Origin: Ornithinimicrobium avium
GTDB taxonomy: Bacteria > Actinomycetota > Actinomycetes > Actinomycetales > Dermatophilaceae
DNA length: 64,000 nucleotides
Direction: 5' to 3'
Assembly: GCF_003351765.1 (NCBI RefSeq)
Contig: NZ_CP031229.1
Location: 620,001-684,000, forward strand
Part shown: in pieces, positions 8,118 to 16,022 of the stretch
Layout of the letters: each line of letters starts with the position of its first letter
How positions within the stretch are numbered: position 1 is the first letter of the stretch
Position numbers and translations under genes: made by a program
Notes under the pieces: generated by a model
What the model was told of the DNA's origin: nothing
The model's database searches: none
Seen by the model: the letters and a program-made list of their open reading frames with translations, nothing else

Positions 8118-8232
8118 TGCCACCACCTCCTGCACTCGTCGGTATGTCCTTCTCTGGTGAGCCGAGACCGCCCCGGTAGCGACCTAATGGATCAGTGCTC
8201 ACCCACGAACCGAGAGGGGCACGACATCCCAG
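8118..8232 (-). ncRNA. Candidate bridge RNA region in the IS110 left end
   Basis: The 115 nt between the inferred left junction and the transposase start are non-coding and structured. GCTCACC (8197-8203) can pair with GGTGAGC (8156-8162) around a 34-nt internal part. In the IS110 group the bridge RNA that selects target and donor DNA is encoded in this end. A TTGACA lies in the right end on the - strand (6904-6909), overlapping the stop codon, where it could serve a promoter made by joining the two ends in a circle, although I see no good -10 box at that junction. No guide loops could be assigned by eye. Confidence 0.4.
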
Positions 8233-8399
8233 TAGCACTCAACGGGCGACCTACCCGCGGGCCGGGACACGATCTACGTATAGAGGTTCACATGCGACCT
8301 CAGGCTGAGAGCGGTGTTCACCGGCCGACGGCTCGGCCCCAGCCTCCCACCCGAGACTGCCTCGGAGTAGGTGGCTGCACTCCCATTAGGCTGGCCCGC

Positions 8400-9917
8400 G
8401 TGCTGCCCCACCGACTCCTGCTCGCGGTCCTGGGCGGGGTCGCGATCCTGCTGGCCTTCCCCGGGTACGACGTGTGGTGGCTCGCCCCGGTCGGCTGCGG
8501 CGCCCTGGCGCTGGCGACGGCCGGTGCCCGCTGGACCACCGGCGCGCTGTGCGGAGTCCTGCTCGGCCTGACCTGGTTCACGCCGATGTTCGCCTGGGCC
8601 AGCACCTACGCCGGTCCGATGCCGTGGCTGGCGATGAGCGCCGCCTCCGCCCTCTACCCGGGCGCGCTGGGGGCCCTCCTGGCGCTGCTCCAGCGCGGGG
8701 GAGCGGTGCGTCCCCTCGTCGGAGCCGCGGCCTGGGTGCTGATGGAGCACGCCCGCTCGGTCACCCCCTTCGGCGGCTTCCCCTGGGCGCGACTGAGCTT
8801 CAGCCAGGCGGACTCCCCGCTGCTGGGCGCGGTCAGCCTCGTCGCGGTGCCGGGACTGGGTCTCCTCGTGGCACTGGTCGGCGGCCTCCTCGCCGTGGCG
8901 GCGCAGCGGCTCCTGGACCGCCGCCGACCCGACCGGGTCCGGGCCCTCGCGGCCCTCGGTGCAGCTCTCGTCCTCGTGCTGGCCCCCCTCCTCGTCCCGC
9001 GCCCCACCGCCGGCCAGCAGATCACCGTCGCCGCCGTCCAGGGCGACATCCCGCCCGGCTTCACCCGCACCCTGACCGCCGACCCCGGCACCATGCTGCA
9101 GCGCTACACCGACCGGACCCACGACCTGGCGGCCTCCGTGCGCGCCGGCACCACCCCATACCCCGACCTCGTGCTGTGGCCCGAGGGAGCGACCGACCTC
9201 GACCCGCTCGGGGCGCGCACCGGGGCGCTCGCCACCGAGCGGATCATGGCGGCGGTCGAGGACGTCGACGCCCCCGTCGTCCTCGGCGGCACCTCGCGCC
9301 GGGGGGATCCGGACGGCCCTCCCTGGAACATGGTCTTCAGCTACCTGCCGGGGGAGGGCCTGGACCGGACCTACAGCAAGGTCTACCTGGCGCCGTTCGG
9401 GGAGTTCATGCCGCTGCGACCGCTGATGCGGCACCTGAGCCCGTGGGTGGACCGGATCGCCGACTTCGCCGCCGGGGACCGTCCCGGCGTGATGCCGGTC
9501 CCGTTGCGCGACGGGGGGCAGGTCGACCTCGGGCTGGCCATCTGCTTCGAGGTCGTCGTCGACCCCGCCGTGCGCGACGTCGTCCTCGGCGGCGCCGACC
9601 TGCTCGTCGTGCCGACCAGCAACGCCTGGTTCGGCGAGGGTGACCAGTCGGTGCAGCACATCGCCGCCTCCCGGGTCCGCGCGGTCGAGTACGGCCGCTC
9701 GGTGGTCCACATCAGCAACGTCGGCGTCTCCGGGCTCATCACCCCCGACGGCGTCGTCCACGAGCGCACCGGGCTGTTCACCGAGGCCGTCCTGGTGGGT
9801 GAGCTGCCGCTGCGCAGTGCCCGCACCCTGGCCCTGACCACTGGGCCGTGGGTCGCCCCGGCCGCCCTCGTGGTGGTGCTGGCCGGGCTGCTGCGAGCCC
9901 GTAGGCTGCCCCGGTGA
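8400..9917 (+). CDS. lnt: Apolipoprotein N-acyltransferase
   Basis: Integral membrane enzyme that adds the third acyl chain to the N-terminal cysteine of lipoproteins. Of its 505 aa, roughly the first 200 form several transmembrane helices and the rest a nitrilase-like domain. The Glu-Lys-Cys triad is visible in LWPEGATD, YSKVYLAPFGEF and LAICFEVV. The GTG start has no clear ribosome binding site but is preceded by TAGGCT and 7 nt, a leaderless promoter pattern. Its stop overlaps the GTG of ppm1. Mycobacteria fuse the two activities in one protein; here they are separate coupled genes. Confidence 0.92.
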   Translation: MLPHRLLLAVLGGVAILLAFPGYDVWWLAPVGCGALALATAGARWTTGALCGVLLGLTWFTPMFAWASTYAGPMPWLAMSAASALYPGALGALLALLQRGGAVRPLVGAAAWVLMEHARSVTPFGGFPWARLSFSQADSPLLGAVSLVAVPGLGLLVALVGGLLAVAAQRLLDRRRPDRVRALAALGAALVLVLAPLLVPRPTAGQQITVAAVQGDIPPGFTRTLTADPGTMLQRYTDRTHDLAASVRAGTTPYPDLVLWPEGATDLDPLGARTGALATERIMAAVEDVDAPVVLGGTSRRGDPDGPPWNMVFSYLPGEGLDRTYSKVYLAPFGEFMPLRPLMRHLSPWVDRIADFAAGDRPGVMPVPLRDGGQVDLGLAICFEVVVDPAVRDVVLGGADLLVVPTSNAWFGEGDQSVQHIAASRVRAVEYGRSVVHISNVGVSGLITPDGVVHERTGLFTEAVLVGELPLRSARTLALTTGPWVAPAALVVVLAGLLRARRLPR

Positions 9918-10699
9918 CCCAGACCCCCCGCGCGCCGATCGAGCGGCTCTGTGTGTGCGTGCCGACCTACGACGAGGTCGACAACCTGGAGATGATCGTC
10001 CGCCGGATCCGCACCGCGGTCCCGCGCGCCGACGTCCTGGTGCTCGACGACAACAGCCCGGACGGGACCGGCGAGCTGGCCGACCGGCTGGCCGCCGCGG
10101 ACCCGCAGGTCCACGTCCTGCACCGCCCCGGCAAGCAGGGGCTCGGGCCGGCCTACCTGGCCGGCTTCCGGTGGGCGGACGAGCGCGGCTACGACGCCGT
10201 GGTCGAGATCGACGCCGACGGGTCCCACCAGCCCGAGCAGCTGCCCTCGCTGCTGGCCGCGGCCGCCGACGCGGACGTCGTCGTCGGCTCGCGGTGGGTG
10301 CCCGGCGGCTCGGTGCACAACTGGCCGCTGCACCGCCGGGCACTGTCCGTCGGCGCCAACACCTACGCTCGCCTGGCCCTCGGGATCGACGTGCGCGACG
10401 CCACCGCGGGCTTCCGGGTCTACCGCCTCTCCGCGCTGCGCGCCATGGACACCCACGACGTGGCCTCACAGGGCTACTGCTTCCAGGTCGACCTCACCCT
10501 GCGGGCGGTGGACCGGGGACTGACCGTCGTGGAGGTCCCGGTCGCCTTCGTCGAGCGGGAGGTGGGCACCTCCAAGATGGACGACTCCATCGTGCGCGAG
10601 GCCGCCGTGCGGGTCGGGGTATGGGGCGTGCAGCGGCGCGCGCGCCAGCTGCGGGAACGTCTGGGCCGCGTGCGACGTTCCACCTGGCACCACCTGTAG
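9914..10699 (+). CDS. ppm1: Polyprenol monophosphomannose synthase (GT2)
   Basis: A 261-aa GT-A glycosyltransferase of the DPM1 type. It transfers mannose from GDP-mannose to polyprenyl phosphate for lipoglycan and protein mannosylation. The nucleotide-sugar site shows VLDDNSPDGTG and the metal-binding EIDADGSHQPEQ. Later segments VGSRWVPGG and DATAGFRVYR are typical of the family. There are no C-terminal transmembrane helices, so it acts at the inner face of the membrane. The GTG overlaps the lnt stop by 4 nt, and TAGGCT lies 6 nt before it, so an additional leaderless transcript is possible. Confidence 0.9.
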   Translation: MTQTPRAPIERLCVCVPTYDEVDNLEMIVRRIRTAVPRADVLVLDDNSPDGTGELADRLAAADPQVHVLHRPGKQGLGPAYLAGFRWADERGYDAVVEIDADGSHQPEQLPSLLAAAADADVVVGSRWVPGGSVHNWPLHRRALSVGANTYARLALGIDVRDATAGFRVYRLSALRAMDTHDVASQGYCFQVDLTLRAVDRGLTVVEVPVAFVEREVGTSKMDDSIVREAAVRVGVWGVQRRARQLRERLGRVRRSTWHHL

Positions 10700-10709
10700 G
10701 AGGAGCTCG

Positions 10710-11258
10710 ATGAGCATGACCGCCGGTCCCGGAGCCCGACCGCGCCGCCGCAGCTGGGTGCGCTGGCTGCTCGTGGCGCTCGTCCTGCTGCCCCTGCTCG
10801 AGATCGTCGTCCTCATCGCGGTCGGCCGCTCGATCGGGCTCGGCTGGACCATCCTGCTGCTCATCGGGATGGCGGTCGTGGGCACCTGGCTGGCCCGCAG
10901 GGAGACCGGGCGCACCTTCGGGGCGCTGCGGCGAGCCGTGGACTCCGGCAGGATGCCCACCGACGAGGCCACCGACGCGATGCTGGTCGGCCTGGGCGCC
11001 TTCCTGCTCATCCTGCCCGGCTTCCTCAGCGACGTCGTCGGGCTCGTGCTCATCCTGCCGTTCACCCGCCCGCTGGCTCGCCGGCTGCTCCAGCTGGTGG
11101 TCGCCCAGCAGGCCCTGCGCCTGCGCGTCGTGGCCGGGATGCCCACCGGTCCTCGCCGAGCCTCCGCGCCCGGACGCGGCGACGTGATCGAGGGCGAGGT
11201 CGTCTCCGAGGAGCCCGCGCCGGGGACCTGGCAGGGACCCACCCGCCTGGGACCCTGA
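10710..11258 (+). CDS. fxsA: FxsA family membrane protein
   Basis: A 182-aa protein with three hydrophobic segments, about residues 20-60 (two helices) and 90-125, matching the FxsA cytoplasmic-membrane family. In E. coli FxsA affects exclusion of phage T7; its role in actinobacteria is unknown. The C-terminal 60 residues are charged. A strong AGGAGGAG lies 5 nt before the ATG. It follows ppm1 by 10 nt and shares that operon. Confidence 0.85.
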   Translation: MSMTAGPGARPRRRSWVRWLLVALVLLPLLEIVVLIAVGRSIGLGWTILLLIGMAVVGTWLARRETGRTFGALRRAVDSGRMPTDEATDAMLVGLGAFLLILPGFLSDVVGLVLILPFTRPLARRLLQLVVAQQALRLRVVAGMPTGPRRASAPGRGDVIEGEVVSEEPAPGTWQGPTRLGP

Positions 11259-11301
11259 GCTGCGCAGACCTGTCCGACTGGCCCTGTCGGGCCGTTGTCG
11301 C

Positions 11302-11396
11302 TACCATTGAAAGACTTCCCCGTGCTGCGCCGTCCTCCGACGGGACGCCGTGACGCCTGCGTGCCGGGAGGGAACACCGTGGCTCCCGGCCGCGTT
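11302..11396 (+). promoter_or_regulatory. SigR/SigH-like promoter, and possible second promoter, for rbpA
   Basis: GGGAAC (11370-11375), an 18-nt spacer and GTT (11394-11396) match the thiol-stress sigma factor consensus GGGAAT-N18-GTT. Further upstream TACCAT (11302-11307) resembles a housekeeping -10 box, without a convincing -35. In Streptomyces rbpA is known to be under SigR control, so this is probably a conserved stress input. The leader would be about 65 nt. Confidence 0.6.
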
Positions 11397-11468
11397 GAAA
11401 CGTGAGTCACACGATGCACATGACCGACCGACGAAATTCTCCGTGTCACCGACACGATTGGAGTGCAC

Positions 11469-11828
11469 ATGGCTGAGAGGTCCCTCCGCGGAACGAACCT
11501 GAGCTGGCTGTCTTTCGAGAGCGACGAGGGCGTGACGTTCAGCGAGCGTCGCATCACCCGCTACATCTGCCCCGACGGGCACATCAGCGAGCTGCCCTTC
11601 TCGGTCGAGGCCGAGATCCCGCCACTGTGGGAGTGCCGCTGCGGCCTGGACGCCAAGCTCGTCGACGGGCCCGAGCCCGAGCTCAAGCCGACCAAGCACC
11701 AGCGGACCCACTGGGACATGCTGCTCGAGCGCCGCTCCATCCCCGAGCTGGAGGAGCTGCTCGAGGAGCGCCTCGACCTGCTGCGCATCCAGCGCGGGCA
11801 GAAGTCGAGCCGCAAGCGCACCGCCTGA
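11469..11828 (+). CDS. rbpA: RNA polymerase-binding protein RbpA
   Basis: A 119-aa actinobacteria-specific protein that binds the group 1/2 sigma subunit and stabilises open promoter complexes. It begins MAERSLRGTNLSW, as in known RbpA proteins. A four-cysteine zinc site is only partly kept (C in YICPDGH and in WECRCGL). The C-terminal sigma-interaction helix has RTHWDMLLERRSIPELEELL. I start at the ATG 11469 because GGAG lies 5 nt upstream; an in-frame GTG is two codons earlier. It is expressed alone and is followed by a bidirectional terminator. Confidence 0.96.
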   Translation: MAERSLRGTNLSWLSFESDEGVTFSERRITRYICPDGHISELPFSVEAEIPPLWECRCGLDAKLVDGPEPELKPTKHQRTHWDMLLERRSIPELEELLEERLDLLRIQRGQKSSRKRTA

Positions 11829-11847
11829 GCACCGCACACCTCGCCTG

Positions 11848-11878
11848 ACGGCCCCGGACCACCACGGTCCGGGGCCGT
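11848..11878. terminator. Bidirectional terminator between rbpA and the MFS gene
   Basis: A perfect 13-bp stem, 11848-11860 with 11866-11878 (arms ACGGCCCCGGACC and its complement), and a 5-nt loop ACCAC. It sits between two convergent genes and can serve both. Confidence 0.85.
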
Positions 11879-11896
11879 CCTGCGCTGGCCGAGCAG

Positions 11897-13288
11897 CTAG
11901 ACGACCTTCGGCTGCTCGTTGCCGGCCGCCTCGATCCCCTCGCGCATCCGGACCCGGGTCAGGATCAGGCCGCCGACGACGAAGAAGACGATCGTGACCA
12001 GGATCGCCGGCCGGTAGGAACCGCTGAGCTGGTAGATCAGGCCGAACGCCAGCGTGCCGAACCAGCTGGTCCCGCGCTCCATGGCCTGGTAGAAGCTGAA
12101 GAACTCCGACTCGCGGCCCCGTGGCACGAGCTGGGAGTACAGCGAGCGGGACAGCGCCTGGGTCCCGCCCATCACGGTGCCGATGAGGACCGCGCAGATC
12201 ATCCAGACGCCGAAGGCGCCGCTGGGCACGAAGTAGGCGAAGGCCACGACCAGCGTCCACATGACGATGCCGCCGAGCACCGTTCGTTTCGCCCCGAGCC
12301 TCCCGGCGACGATCCCGAACCCGAGCGCTCCGAAGAAGGCGACGAACTGCACCACGAGGATCGTGATGGTCATCTGCGCGGTGTCGAAGCCGAGCGCCTC
12401 CGTGCCGTAGAGGCTGGCCGAGGCGATGACCGTCTGGATGCCGTCGTTGAAGAACAGGTAGGCGAGCAGGAAGGTCAGGGTCTGCGGGTAGTTGCGCAGC
12501 TCGCCGAAGGTCGACCGCAGCTGGGCGAACGTGCCGCCGACCACACCCTCGGAGCGCTCCACCGGGGTCGCGGTGGTGCCCCGGATCCTGCGCAGGCCCA
12601 CGACCGGGATGATCGTGAAGACGGCCCACCACAGACCGGCCGAGAGCAGCGAGAGCCGGATCGCCATGCCGTAGGTCAGGCCGAGACCCTCGTAGGTCTG
12701 CAGCACGACGAGGTTGAGGACGAGGAGCAGGCCGCCGCCCAGGTAGCCCAGCGCCCAGGCCCTGGAGGAGACCTTGTCCCGGTCGTCGGGGTGGGCGATG
12801 CGGTTGAGCAGCGCGTCGTAGACGACCTGCGAGGCGCCCAGGCACATCGTGGCGATCACGATCAGCAGCACGCCGAGCTGCCAGTTGGTGCCCTGGAGGA
12901 AGAACATCAGGGACGCCGCGGTCGCCCCGGCCCAGGCCAGCCCGCCCAGCAGCCAGGTGGGGCGCGGGTGCCGGTCGGCGATGGCCCCGACGAAGAGCAG
13001 GACCAGCGCGGAGAGCACCGTGGCCACGGTGATCGTGTAGGGCGCCACCGACCCCACCGCCACCGGGACGCCCAGCACCCGCAGCGTGGCGTCGCAGACC
13101 TCGCCGGAAGCCAGGTCGGGGCACGCGTCGTTGCGCGCCAGCGAGGTCAGGTAAGGGCTGATCAGGACCGTGCCCGTGGTGGTCACGTAGGCGGAGTTGG
13201 CCCAGTCGTACCAGCCCCATGCCCGTTGGTGGCCCTTCGTGCGCTCGAGGGCGGGATCGGCCCGGAGCTGGCCGCTCGTCGTGGTCAT
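11897..13288 (-). CDS. MFS transporter, Atg22/UMF1-like
   Basis: A 463-aa polytopic membrane protein with about 12 helices. The N-terminus AWGWYDWANSAYVTTTGTVL is the hallmark of the Atg22-like (UMF1) branch of the major facilitator superfamily. The fungal members export amino acids from vacuoles; bacterial substrates are unknown. I chose ATG 13288 (MTTTSGQ), since the six upstream codons lack support and CACGCT lies 6 nt before the start. It is a single gene converging on rbpA. Confidence 0.85.
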   Translation of the reverse strand: MTTTSGQLRADPALERTKGHQRAWGWYDWANSAYVTTTGTVLISPYLTSLARNDACPDLASGEVCDATLRVLGVPVAVGSVAPYTITVATVLSALVLLFVGAIADRHPRPTWLLGGLAWAGATAASLMFFLQGTNWQLGVLLIVIATMCLGASQVVYDALLNRIAHPDDRDKVSSRAWALGYLGGGLLLVLNLVVLQTYEGLGLTYGMAIRLSLLSAGLWWAVFTIIPVVGLRRIRGTTATPVERSEGVVGGTFAQLRSTFGELRNYPQTLTFLLAYLFFNDGIQTVIASASLYGTEALGFDTAQMTITILVVQFVAFFGALGFGIVAGRLGAKRTVLGGIVMWTLVVAFAYFVPSGAFGVWMICAVLIGTVMGGTQALSRSLYSQLVPRGRESEFFSFYQAMERGTSWFGTLAFGLIYQLSGSYRPAILVTIVFFVVGGLILTRVRMREGIEAAGNEQPKVV

Positions 13289-13389
13289 GGCCGAAGCGTG
13301 ACACATGGGCGGGGTCGCCAGCGGTTGCGACCCGGCCGAGCCTGGTCAAGAGTAGACAGGTCAGCACCCCCGACGAGAAGGAGCCAGCC

Positions 13390-13575
13390 ATGGGAATGGG
13401 CGACAAGATCCAGAACGCCGCAGAAGAGGCCAAGGGCAAGGTCAAGGAGGGCGTCGGCGACGCGACGGACAACGAGCGCCTGCAGGCGGAGGGCCTCGGC
13501 GACCAGGCCGAGGCCAACGTCAAGCAGGCCGGCGAGAAGGCCAAGGACGCCTGGAAGGACGCGACCGACGGCTGA
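13390..13575 (+). CDS. CsbD family general stress protein
   Basis: A 61-aa, highly hydrophilic helical protein beginning MGMGDKIQNAAEEAKGKVKE, with the KxKEGxGDATxxxxxxAEG pattern of the CsbD family. Members accumulate in general stress; the molecular role is unknown. AAGGAG lies 5 nt before the ATG. It is a single gene, and I see no recognisable SigB promoter. Confidence 0.85.
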   Translation: MGMGDKIQNAAEEAKGKVKEGVGDATDNERLQAEGLGDQAEANVKQAGEKAKDAWKDATDG

Positions 13576-13650
13576 GCCGCGGGCTCGCGACAACGAGGAG
13601 GGCCGGTCGGTGGGTGCATCCCGTCGGCCGGTCCTGCTCGTCCGGGCCGG

Positions 13651-15123
13651 TCAGGTCCTGGTCGTGTCCGCGTCCTGCGGCTGCCCGTCCTGGGGCTGAC
13701 CGTCCTCCGTGTCCCGGTGCCGGCGGCGCTGGACCATCAGACCCATCGGCCCGACCACGCGCCCGCGCAGGGACGCCGTCCGGCGGGCCGCGTGGTGATC
13801 CGTACCCTCCGCCGCGTGCGCCGCGCCCCGCTCCTGCTCGACCCGGTCGTGGGCCTCCCGCGCGCGCATCTGGACGACGGGTGCCTGCTCCTCGGCGAGG
13901 AGCGCCGCGCGGCGGCCCTGGTCGGTGAGGGGATGCACCTCGTCGGCGCGCCGTCTGCCGGTGCGCAGGTCCAGCTGCTCGCTGGCGTAACGCAGCAGGC
14001 TCACAGCGGTCGCGGTGACGGGCACGGCGAGGAAGGCGCCGACGATGCCCCACCGGGTGCCGCCCGCGGCGACCGCGAGCAGGATGATCCCCGGGTGCAG
14101 GTCCATGCTGCGGCTCTGCAGCAGCGGGGTCAGGACGTTGCCCTCCAGCTGCTGGACGGCCAGCACGATGACGAGCACCCACACGGCGGTCATGAAGCCG
14201 GAGGAGACCAGCGCGACGAGCACTGCCAGCGCACCGGCGGTCACCGCACCCACGATCGGGATGAAGCCGGCGAAGAAGGTGATGAGCGCCAGCGCGAACG
14301 CCATGGGCACACCCAGGAGCAGCAGGCCCAGCCCGATGAACACCGCGTCGACGAGCGACACCAGGGCCTGGGCCCGGATGAAGCCGCCGAGAGTCGTCCA
14401 CATCCGGGCCAGCGCCTCGGTCAGGTGGATGCCGGCCGAGGCACCGACGGACCGACGCAGCCAGGGCAGGAACCGGTCCCCGTCCTTGAGGAAGAAGAAG
14501 GTCAGCACGAGCACCAGCGCCAGCGTCACGAGGACCGAGCCTGCGGTCGAGACGCCGCTGAGCACGCCGGAGGCGATGTTGCTGGACTGCTCCTGCAACC
14601 ACTGCGTGGCGCGGTCGACGTACTCGTTGACCTGCGCGCTCTCCAGGTTGAGGGGCGGACCGGAGAGCCAGTCGTGCACGATCTGAAGACCCTGGCTGGC
14701 CTGACGCACGATGAGCTGCCCCTGGTTGACCACGCTCGGAGCGATGGCGGCGAGGCTGCCGACGAAGATACCGAGCGCCAGGAGGAGCACGGTGGCCGCA
14801 CCCACACCCGCCGGCCACCGGTGGCGGCGCAGCCACCGGACGGGAGGCCAGAGCACCGTGGAGACGATGAGGGCGAGGATCAGGGGCAGCACCCCCACCC
14901 ACAGCTTGCCGACGACGTAGAAGAGCACGGCCAGCGCCGCCGCGATGAGCAGGAAGCGCCAGGCCCAGGAGGCCGCGCCTCGAAGCCCCTGAAGGATGAG
15001 CGGTCCGCGGTCCACCACCCCCTCCGGCGCGTCGGGGTCGGGCCGCGGCTCAGGACGGCCTGGGGGGCGGTCGTCGCCGTCGAGGTCGGCGGGGTCCGTC
15101 CCGCCGGACATGGTGTCGGTCAC
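13651..15123 (-). CDS. AI-2E family transporter
   Basis: A 490-aa membrane protein with a first pair of helices near residues 60-110, a periplasm-facing coiled region near 130-200, and five or six C-terminal helices. GGFIRAQALVSLVDAVFIGLG and FIPIVGAVTAG are typical of the AI-2E/PerM family (small molecule or ion export). The C-terminal tail of about 90 residues is rich in Ala and Arg and probably cytoplasmic. I start at GTG 15123, 7 nt after CAGGCT. It lies 3' to 3' with csbD and tandem with the mutarotase. Confidence 0.85.
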   Translation of the reverse strand: MTDTMSGGTDPADLDGDDRPPGRPEPRPDPDAPEGVVDRGPLILQGLRGAASWAWRFLLIAAALAVLFYVVGKLWVGVLPLILALIVSTVLWPPVRWLRRHRWPAGVGAATVLLLALGIFVGSLAAIAPSVVNQGQLIVRQASQGLQIVHDWLSGPPLNLESAQVNEYVDRATQWLQEQSSNIASGVLSGVSTAGSVLVTLALVLVLTFFFLKDGDRFLPWLRRSVGASAGIHLTEALARMWTTLGGFIRAQALVSLVDAVFIGLGLLLLGVPMAFALALITFFAGFIPIVGAVTAGALAVLVALVSSGFMTAVWVLVIVLAVQQLEGNVLTPLLQSRSMDLHPGIILLAVAAGGTRWGIVGAFLAVPVTATAVSLLRYASEQLDLRTGRRRADEVHPLTDQGRRAALLAEEQAPVVQMRAREAHDRVEQERGAAHAAEGTDHHAARRTASLRGRVVGPMGLMVQRRRHRDTEDGQPQDGQPQDADTTRT

Positions 15124-15136
15124 GAGGCCAAGCCTG

Positions 15137-15985
15137 TCACGACGTGGGGGAGGGGTGCTGGCTGAGTCCGCAGGAGACCTCCACGGTGCCACCGGCCGGG
15201 ACCTGGAGCGCGCCGTCGCCGGTGGCCGCGGTCTCCACGCAGACGAAGCGCAACCACTCGTCGTCGCCGAGGTCCCTCATGCCCGCAGTCTTCTCCGCCC
15301 ACGGGTTCCACACCACCGTCTGTGTCGCGCCCGAGGGGCGCACGTCGTGGTGCAGCAGCGCGGCGCGGTCCTCGACCAGCATCGGCCCGCTACGGTCGTA
15401 GACGCGGTCGGTCTCGCCGACCAGCACCAGCGGTCCGTCCTGCTGCTCCCGGCGCCCGGTGGTCTTGTCCAGGTACTCCGCGCCCTCCAGCCCCAGGATC
15501 TGCACGTCGCGCACGTCGTCCACACCGAGATAGGTGTGCAGCGCCACCTCTGCCCAATAGTCCTGCTCACCGGTGTTCGTCACCCGCAGGGCCAGCGTCA
15601 GCACCTCGGCCGGCACGTCGAGGGATACGGCGTAGCGGAGCAGGAACGGGCCGGGCAGGTGCTCCGTCCCGGGGTCACCGGCGACGTCGTCGGAGGACAG
15701 CGCCCAGGCCCAGACCTCGCTGTCGACCACGTCCGTGGGGCGCCAGGTGGCGGTGCGCGCCAGCCCGTGCGAGGGCTGCAGCCCGCCCTGCGGGCCGCCG
15801 CCGAACCAGGGGAAGCAGATCGGCACGCCTCCCCGGATCGCCGCCGAGCCGTCGAGGACGGCGTGCTCGGACAGCCAGACGCGGGAGATGCCGTCGACCG
15901 ACCAGGCGGCCAGGTGGGCACCGTGGTCGAAGGCCACCAGCCGGGACCGTCCGGCCGCGTGCGTGCGCGGCGTCAGGATGCTCAT
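15137..15985 (-). CDS. D-hexose-6-phosphate mutarotase (aldose 1-epimerase-like)
   Basis: A 282-aa beta-sandwich protein of the YeaD type, which interconverts alpha and beta anomers of hexose 6-phosphates. Family segments are GGVPICFPWFG, SHGLART with the active-site His, HTYLGV and the acidic residue in the VWNPWAEK region. The ATG is preceded by TACGCT and 6 nt, a leaderless pattern, and there is no Shine-Dalgarno sequence. It lies 13 nt upstream of the AI-2E gene. Confidence 0.88.
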   Translation of the reverse strand: MSILTPRTHAAGRSRLVAFDHGAHLAAWSVDGISRVWLSEHAVLDGSAAIRGGVPICFPWFGGGPQGGLQPSHGLARTATWRPTDVVDSEVWAWALSSDDVAGDPGTEHLPGPFLLRYAVSLDVPAEVLTLALRVTNTGEQDYWAEVALHTYLGVDDVRDVQILGLEGAEYLDKTTGRREQQDGPLVLVGETDRVYDRSGPMLVEDRAALLHHDVRPSGATQTVVWNPWAEKTAGMRDLGDDEWLRFVCVETAATGDGALQVPAGGTVEVSCGLSQHPSPTS

Positions 15986-16022
15986 GCGCCCAGCGTAGGC
16001 GGCGCGTGGCACAGTGGCGGCC

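Larger units (their letters stand above)
6884..8232 (-). mobile_element. IS110-family insertion sequence
   Basis: An element of about 1.35 kb with one transposase gene on the - strand and no terminal inverted repeats, as usual for IS110. I place the ends by an imperfect 10-nt repeat. On the - strand CTGGGATATC (6884-6893) lies just beyond the transposase stop, and CTGGGATGTC (8223-8232) lies about 115 nt before its start. This gives the short right end and longer left end typical of the IS110 (not IS1111) group. The boundaries are inferred, but the transposase is certain. It sits between an unexplained promoter and lnt. Confidence 0.75.

Noticed and set aside
6904..8232. A complete outward promoter at the joined IS110 ends
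   Set aside because: TTGACA is present in the right end, but no TANNNT-like -10 box occurs at 16-18 nt after joining the inferred ends.
13576..13650. Terminator hairpin between csbD and the AI-2E gene
   Set aside because: The arms GGCCGGTCG and CGTCGGCC pair only with mismatches, so I do not list it as a feature.
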